From contig NZ_JAHYSG010000202.1 in NCBI RefSeq assembly GCF_022095675.1, positions 1-10,519 on the forward strand: 10,519 bases of DNA, given 5' to 3'. Positions 7,053-10,519 of this stretch are shown here, piece by piece; position 1 is the stretch's first letter; each line of letters starts with the position of its first letter. Below the pieces are notes generated by a model, which saw only the letters and a list, made by a program, of their open reading frames with translations, ran no database searches and was not told where the DNA came from. Both the position numbers and the translations under genes were made by a program. Origin of the DNA: Dactylosporangium sp. AC04546 (GTDB taxonomy: Bacteria > Actinomycetota > Actinomycetes > Mycobacteriales > Micromonosporaceae).

Positions 7053-8201
7053 GTGTTCGAGGCGTTCCAGCTGCCCGAGGAGCACGTCGCGATTCGTGAG
7101 GCCGTTCGTGCGGTGTGTGACGGCAAGGTCGCGCCCAACGCGGCCGCCGCCGACGAGAACAGCGAGTTCCCGCAGGCCTCCTACGACGCGCTGCGGGCCG
7201 GCGACTTCCACGCCCCCCACATCCCGGTCGAGTACGGGGGCGCCGGCGCCGACGCCCTGGCCACGGCGATCGTCATCGAGGAAGTGGCGCGGGCCTGCGC
7301 CTCGTCGTCGCTGATCCCTGCGGTCAACAAGCTCGGGACGATGCCGCTGCTGCTGGCGGGGTCGGAGGAGCTCAAGCAGCGGTACCTCACGCCGGTGGCC
7401 CGCGGCGAGGCGATGTTCTCGTACTGCCTGTCCGAGCCGGAGGCCGGCAGCGACGCGGCCGGCATGAAGACCCGTGCCGAGCTGGACGGCGACACCTGGG
7501 TCCTGAACGGCGTCAAGCGGTGGATCACCAACGCGGGGGTGAGCGAGTACTACACCGTGTTCGCGGTCACCGACCCGTCCGCCCGCTCGCGCGGCATCTC
7601 GGCCTTCGTGGTGGAGAAGTCGGACCCGGGTGTGAGCTTCGGCGCACCGGAGAAGAAGCTCGGCATCAAGGGCTCGCCGACCCGCGAGGTGTATCTCGAC
7701 AATGTGCGCATTCCGGCAAACCGGATCATCGGCGAGCCCGGCACCGGCTTCGGCACGGCGATGCGGACGCTGGACCACACCCGGGTCACGATCGCGGCCC
7801 AGGCGCTGGGCATCGCGCAGGGTGCGCTGGACTTCGCGCTGGGCTACGTCCAGGAGCGCAAGCAGTTCGGCAAGCCGATCGCCGACTTCCAGGGCATCCA
7901 GTTCATGCTGGCCGACATGGGCATGAAGCTGGAGGCGGCCCGCCAGCTCACGTACGCCGCGGCCGGCAAGTCGGAGCGCGGCGACGCGGACCTGACGTAC
8001 TTCGGCGCGGCCGCGAAGTGCTTCGCCTCGGACGCCGCGATGCAGATCACCACGGACGCGGTCCAGCTGCTGGGCGGCTACGGCTACACGAAGGACTTCC
8101 CCCTGGAGCGCATGATGCGCGACGCCAAGATCACCCAGATCTACGAGGGCACCAACCAGGTCCAGCGCATCGTCATGGCCCGCCAACTCCTGGCCGGCTG
8201 A
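7053..8201 (+). CDS. Acyl-CoA dehydrogenase
   Basis: This is a cytosolic FAD enzyme that introduces the alpha,beta double bond into acyl-CoA thioesters, in fatty-acid or branched-chain amino-acid catabolism. The product has 382 residues, the normal size for the short/medium-chain family. The helical N-domain spans about 2-118. The FAD/substrate motif YCLSEPEAGSDA is at 124-135, with KRWITNAG at 155-162. The C-terminal helical domain contains ERKQFGKPIADFQ (268-280) and the family signature GGYGYTKDFPLERMMRDAKI (341-360). The likely catalytic base is E365 in IYEGTNQ, the position used by medium-chain dehydrogenases. The GTG start at 7053 follows GAGGGGG by 5 nt. It resembles actinobacterial FadE25/AcdA-type enzymes, but chain-length or branched-chain specificity cannot be read from the sequence. 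It is transcribed away from ugd and converges on the small zinc-motif gene, so it is probably monocistronic. Confidence 0.95.
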   Translation: MFEAFQLPEEHVAIREAVRAVCDGKVAPNAAAADENSEFPQASYDALRAGDFHAPHIPVEYGGAGADALATAIVIEEVARACASSSLIPAVNKLGTMPLLLAGSEELKQRYLTPVARGEAMFSYCLSEPEAGSDAAGMKTRAELDGDTWVLNGVKRWITNAGVSEYYTVFAVTDPSARSRGISAFVVEKSDPGVSFGAPEKKLGIKGSPTREVYLDNVRIPANRIIGEPGTGFGTAMRTLDHTRVTIAAQALGIAQGALDFALGYVQERKQFGKPIADFQGIQFMLADMGMKLEAARQLTYAAAGKSERGDADLTYFGAAAKCFASDAAMQITTDAVQLLGGYGYTKDFPLERMMRDAKITQIYEGTNQVQRIVMARQLLAG

Positions 8202-8214
8202 CCCACCGTCCCGA

Positions 8215-8244
8215 CCGCGGCAGCGTCATGACGCGCTGCCGCGG
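8215..8244. terminator. Bidirectional hairpin terminator between convergent genes
   Basis: A perfect 11-bp stem, CCGCGGCAGCG (8215-8225) with CGCTGCCGCGG (8234-8244), closes an 8-nt loop. It starts 13 nt past the acyl-CoA dehydrogenase stop (8199-8201) and overlaps the last codons of the converging small gene, whose TGA (8228-8226) lies in the loop. No T-run follows on either strand. GC-rich hairpins without a U-tract are usual actinobacterial terminators. Confidence 0.75.
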
Positions 8245-8474
8245 CCGATCGTCGCGTCGATCTCGCGGAGCGCTGTCGCCGTCGGGAGGGACTCGCGGGT
8301 CGTGCCCAGCGCGGCGTGCTCGACGCAGAACCACACCGCGTTGGACGGGTGGCCGGTCCAGCCCTCCGGGGCCGGCCGGGGGTCGGCGAAGTACACCAGG
8401 ACGAATCGCTCCCCCAGCGGGCCCGGCCCGGCCGAGTGCGGGTCGAGGCCGCAGACGTAGCAGTGCGGTGGCAT
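8226..8474 (-). CDS. Small protein with CxxC/CxxH putative zinc site
   Basis: I do not recognise this 82-residue protein. It begins MPPHCYVCGL, giving a CxxC pair (C5, C8), and has a second half-site FCVEH (C50, H53). The pattern suggests a treble-clef or zinc-ribbon fold that would bind one zinc ion. The middle (FVLVYFADP, 24-32; NAVWFC, 45-50) looks like short beta strands. There is no signal peptide or membrane segment, so it should be cytosolic. The ATG at 8474 directly follows an in-frame GTG (8477), and the Shine-Dalgarno is weak. It starts 26 nt after the permease stop, so it probably relies on read-through and re-initiation as the last gene of the ABC operon. The reading frame stays open far upstream into the permease gene, but in a different frame from it, so a longer protein is unlikely. 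Function is unknown. Confidence 0.65.
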   Translation of the reverse strand: MPPHCYVCGLDPHSAGPGPLGERFVLVYFADPRPAPEGWTGHPSNAVWFCVEHAALGTTRESLPTATALREIDATIGRGSAS

Positions 8475-8500
8475 CACGCCGCCGAGTCTGCCAACCCGTG

Positions 8501-9427
8501 TCACGCGTGGCGGACCCGCCAGCGGGACAGCAGGGACAGCAGGGCGGCGGCGGTGAGGTACAGCACCGACTCCAGCCACTGGAAGCGCCAATAGCGATCG
8601 GCGGGGAAGTAGGCCGCCGAGACGTGGAGGTTCAGGGCCTCCAGGCACTCGCCCACCGCCTCCGGGGTCCGCAGGACGCAGGACTCGTAGCGCTGCTGAT
8701 CGACGCGGCGGCCGTCCGCGGCCAGGAGCTTGCTCGTGCGGACCACCCAGCCGCCGTGCACCTGCAGGCCCTCGATGTCGGCGTCGCTGCTCAGGAACCG
8801 TAGCTCCCGGACCACCGCCGCGGTGATCGGCTGGGAGCCCGTCACGGGCGTGCCCAGGTGGGGGCGCAGCGCGAGCGGCACGGCGACCTGGACCGCCGTG
8901 AACAGCACGAACGTCAGCGCCATCGCCGGCAGGGTGCGGCGCAGCAGCAGGCCCAGCGTGGCGCCGAGGACGACGGCGAAGGCCGCGTACGCCGCCGGGG
9001 CCAGGTTGCGCGTGCCGAAGAGCAGCGCGGTGAAGCGGTCGCCCGCGAACGTGTCGTACGGCGCCGCGGCCCACGTGAGCAGCGCGCTCAACAGGCCCGT
9101 CGCCAGCGTCGCCGCGCCCGCCACCACGAGCAGCTTGACGGCCAGCCAGCGGCGGCGGGACACGCTCTGCGCCCACACGAACCGGTGCGTGCCGGTCTCC
9201 AGCTCCCGCGCGACGAGCGGCGCGCCCCAGAACATCCCGGCGAGCCCCGGCGCGACGAGCACGAGGGCGTCGACGAGATAGAGCTCGCTCTGGTACCGCA
9301 TGAGGCCGCCCGCGTCCGTGTCCCGGATCCGCAGGCCCAGCATCACCAGGTACACGGCAAGGACCAGCAGGGCGGCGCCCGCCACGAGCGCTTGCGTGCG
9401 GAACTGCCGCCAGCTCAGCCAGGTCAT
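8501..9427 (-). CDS. ABC transporter permease, six-segment actinobacterial type
   Basis: This is the membrane subunit of an ABC transporter, paired with the ATPase just upstream. The product has 308 residues and starts MTWLSWRQFR, the usual opening of a common actinobacterial permease family. Hydrophobic segments lie at about 13-31, 50-68, 94-121, 142-163, 168-187 and 285-300. The family-typical stretch FWGAPLVARELETGTHRFVW (67-86) is an amphipathic cytosolic loop. A large hydrophilic domain at about 189-283, probably extracytoplasmic, contains two cysteines (C250, C261) and ends with FPADRYWRFQWLE, the conserved entry into the last helix. The ATG overlaps the ATPase stop as ATGA, so the two are translationally coupled. 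The architecture fits an exporter or resistance-type system rather than an importer, and no binding-protein gene is present. The substrate is unknown. Confidence 0.9.
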   Translation of the reverse strand: MTWLSWRQFRTQALVAGAALLVLAVYLVMLGLRIRDTDAGGLMRYQSELYLVDALVLVAPGLAGMFWGAPLVARELETGTHRFVWAQSVSRRRWLAVKLLVVAGAATLATGLLSALLTWAAAPYDTFAGDRFTALLFGTRNLAPAAYAAFAVVLGATLGLLLRRTLPAMALTFVLFTAVQVAVPLALRPHLGTPVTGSQPITAAVVRELRFLSSDADIEGLQVHGGWVVRTSKLLAADGRRVDQQRYESCVLRTPEAVGECLEALNLHVSAAYFPADRYWRFQWLESVLYLTAAALLSLLSRWRVRHA

Positions 9428-10134
9428 CGCAGCACCGCCAGGACGAGCTCCTCCAGCGTCGCCGAGCGGTGCCCGGCCAGCAGGTCGGCGACGTCGCCGG
9501 CCAGCCGGACGCGGGCGCCGGACAGCACGATCAGGTGGTCGCAGGCGCGCTCGATGTCGGGCAGCAGGTGCGAGGACAGGATCGCGGTCGCGCCCGCCTC
9601 GCGCACCGACTCGACCAGGTGGCGCAGAAAGCCGTCGCGGGCCAGCGGGTCGAGCGCGGCCGCCGGCTCGTCGAGCACGAGCAGCTCGGGCCGCTTGGCC
9701 GCGGCGATCGTCAGGGCCAGCTGGGCCCGCTGGCCGCCGGAGAGCCGGCCGGCCCGCTGCCCGGGCGGCAGGCCGGCCTGCTCGACCCGGCGCCGGGCGA
9801 GCGCGGCGTCCCACCGGGGGTTGAGCCGGGCGCCGAGGCGCAGGTGTTCGGCGACGGTGAGGCCGCCGTACAGCGGGGTCTCCTGGGCGACGAACCCCAC
9901 GCGCGACAGCGTGTCGGCGGGCCGCGCACCGAGGACGGTGAGCCGGCCCGACGACGGCTCGACCAGGCCGCAGACGAGCTGCAGCAGCGTGGACTTGCCG
10001 GCCCCGTTGGGCCCGACGAGCCCGACGATGCGGCCCCTCGGAACGCGCAGGTCGCAGCCGGTCAGCGCGGGTCTGCGGCGGTACACCTTGGACAGGTTCT
10101 CGGCCAGGATGACCGGCTCGGTGTCGTGTGGCAT
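9424..10134 (-). CDS. ABC transporter ATP-binding protein
   Basis: This nucleotide-binding subunit powers the adjacent permease. The product has 236 residues, a single ABC domain of normal length. Walker A is GPNGAGKST (41-49), the Q-loop is FVAQETPLYG (81-90), the signature is LSGGQRAQL (131-139), Walker B is LLVLDEP (151-157) with D155/E156, the D-loop is LDPL (161-164), and the switch histidine is H189 in ILSSHLL. All catalytic motifs are intact. The ATG at 10134 is chosen because homology begins there. The same frame stays open 58 codons further upstream, but that stretch is not ABC-like and covers the divergent gene's start. No Shine-Dalgarno is visible before the ATG. It is the first gene of the minus-strand operon ATPase, permease, small zinc-motif protein. 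The family (drug, lantibiotic or lipid exporters) does not reveal the substrate. Confidence 0.93.
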   Translation of the reverse strand: MPHDTEPVILAENLSKVYRRRPALTGCDLRVPRGRIVGLVGPNGAGKSTLLQLVCGLVEPSSGRLTVLGARPADTLSRVGFVAQETPLYGGLTVAEHLRLGARLNPRWDAALARRRVEQAGLPPGQRAGRLSGGQRAQLALTIAAAKRPELLVLDEPAAALDPLARDGFLRHLVESVREAGATAILSSHLLPDIERACDHLIVLSGARVRLAGDVADLLAGHRSATLEELVLAVLR

Positions 10135-10252
10135 GCGGCCGATCGTGCGTGGGCGGGCCGGTCGCCGGCATCGGTCCGCGGCGGGGTTCGCGGCGTCGCC
10201 GACCGTACTTTTGACCGGTTCTGCGGCCCGGCCGCTCTCGTAGCCTGAGGGG
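10135..10252. promoter_or_regulatory. Divergent promoter region of ABC operon and membrane-protein gene
   Basis: This is a 118-bp gap between two divergent starts. It contains a direct repeat GACCG at 10201-10205 and 10213-10217, 12 nt apart and therefore roughly on the same helix face, which could be a regulator box. On the minus strand TACGGT (10207-10202) fits TANNNT and would give the ATPase a leader of about 60 nt. Both are tentative, as no TTGACA-like -35 is correctly spaced. Confidence 0.35.
10241..10246 (+). promoter_or_regulatory. Candidate -10 for a leaderless transcript
   Basis: TAGCCT fits TANNNT and ends 6 nt before the GTG at 10253. That is the spacing expected if transcription begins at the start codon itself, a common arrangement in actinobacteria. 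The GAGGGG between them abuts the GTG and is too close to serve as a normal Shine-Dalgarno. Confidence 0.4.
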
Positions 10253-10519
10253 GTGACGCTGCGCCGGATCGCCGAGGCCGTGGTGTTCGCCGTGGTCCAG
10301 GGCTTCACGACGGTGGCGCTCGCCGCCAGCTGGGGCGGCGCGTACTGGGTGCCCGACGCGCTCGCGGGCGGCGCCGTCTGCGCGGCCGCGCTGCTGCGCC
10401 ACCGGTGGCCGCTCGCCGCGCCGCTGGCCGGGCTGGCCGTCGCGGGCGTCTCGATCGCCCTGGCCGTGCCCCGCGTCGTGATCCTGCCCGCCCAGCCCGG
10501 CCCGGGCGCGGCCGCCGGT
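10253..10519 (+). CDS. Partial membrane protein, possibly a sensor histidine kinase N-terminus
   Basis: The frame from GTG 10253 is open for 89 codons to the window's end, so the gene is incomplete. The residues are hydrophobic with short breaks: a segment at about 6-26, AYWVPDALAG, another at about 38-46, then LLRHRWPLAAPLAGLAVAGV and a further hydrophobic stretch. A basic 'RHRWPLA' turn between two hydrophobic segments is typical of the membrane N-terminus of actinobacterial NarL-type sensor histidine kinases. The kinase domain would lie outside the window. Its position divergent to an ABC exporter operon fits a two-component system controlling that operon, which is inference. It could equally be an unrelated small membrane protein. 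Codon use, with G or C at most third positions, supports real coding. Confidence 0.6.
   Translation, partial: MTLRRIAEAVVFAVVQGFTTVALAASWGGAYWVPDALAGGAVCAAALLRHRWPLAAPLAGLAVAGVSIALAVPRVVILPAQPGPGAAAG

Noticed and set aside
6981..8186. A 401-codon minus-strand frame antisense to the acyl-CoA dehydrogenase
   Set aside because: It shadows a well-conserved enzyme gene and has no recognisable domain.
8474..9176. Extension of the small zinc-motif protein upstream to about 316 residues
   Set aside because: The upstream part overlaps the permease gene in another frame and is Arg/Gly/Pro-rich. Only the portion after ATG 8474 looks like a folded protein.
10211..10216. TTGACC as a -35 box for the divergent gene
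   Set aside because: The spacer to TAGCCT (10241) is 24 nt, too long for a sigma-70-type promoter, and no TANNNT is found 17-19 nt downstream.
10135..10308. A 58-residue N-terminal extension of the ABC ATPase
   Set aside because: The extension is not ABC-like and would cover the divergent gene's start. ABC homology begins just after ATG 10134.

Overview
The window is very GC-rich chromosomal DNA, with strong G/C bias at third codon positions and frequent GTG starts. It reads as a filamentous actinobacterium, probably of the Micromonosporaceae (Actinoplanes, Micromonospora and relatives). That placement is from family resemblance and was not computed. I see no rRNA, tRNA, CRISPR array, insertion sequence, phage gene or attachment site.

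Layout. Positions 1-286 hold no recognisable gene, but contain a 58-bp centrally symmetric palindrome (178-235). A giant minus-strand gene (287-5239) encodes a 1650-residue polytopic membrane protein: zinc ribbon, coiled coil, proline-rich linker and about 1470 residues of membrane segments with visible internal duplication. It resembles the actinobacterial 'SCO7613 C-terminal domain' membrane proteins, whose function is unknown. A 148-bp gap with two small inverted repeats separates it from a UDP-glucose 6-dehydrogenase gene on the same strand (5388-6809). A 243-bp divergent intergenic region with an 8-bp-arm palindrome leads to an acyl-CoA dehydrogenase gene on the plus strand (7053-8201). 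This gene converges on a minus-strand cluster across a strong 11-bp-stem hairpin (8215-8244).

Read in its own direction, the minus-strand cluster is an ABC ATPase (10134-9424), a six-segment ABC permease overlapping it by ATGA (9427-8501), and an 82-residue protein with a CxxC/CxxH metal-site pattern 26 bp further on (8474-8226). Divergent from it, a membrane protein starts at GTG 10253 and runs off the window. It may be the N-terminus of a sensor histidine kinase controlling the ABC operon.

How the genes work together. The only clear functional unit is the ATPase-permease pair, an exporter-type ABC system of unknown substrate, possibly with the small metal-binding protein and the divergent gene. 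UDP-glucose dehydrogenase supplies UDP-glucuronate for envelope glycans. The acyl-CoA dehydrogenase acts in acyl-CoA oxidation. Neither has an evident link to the other beyond a shared divergent promoter region. The window is mostly ordinary housekeeping and accessory chromosome. The giant membrane protein and the palindrome near position 206 are the least explained elements.
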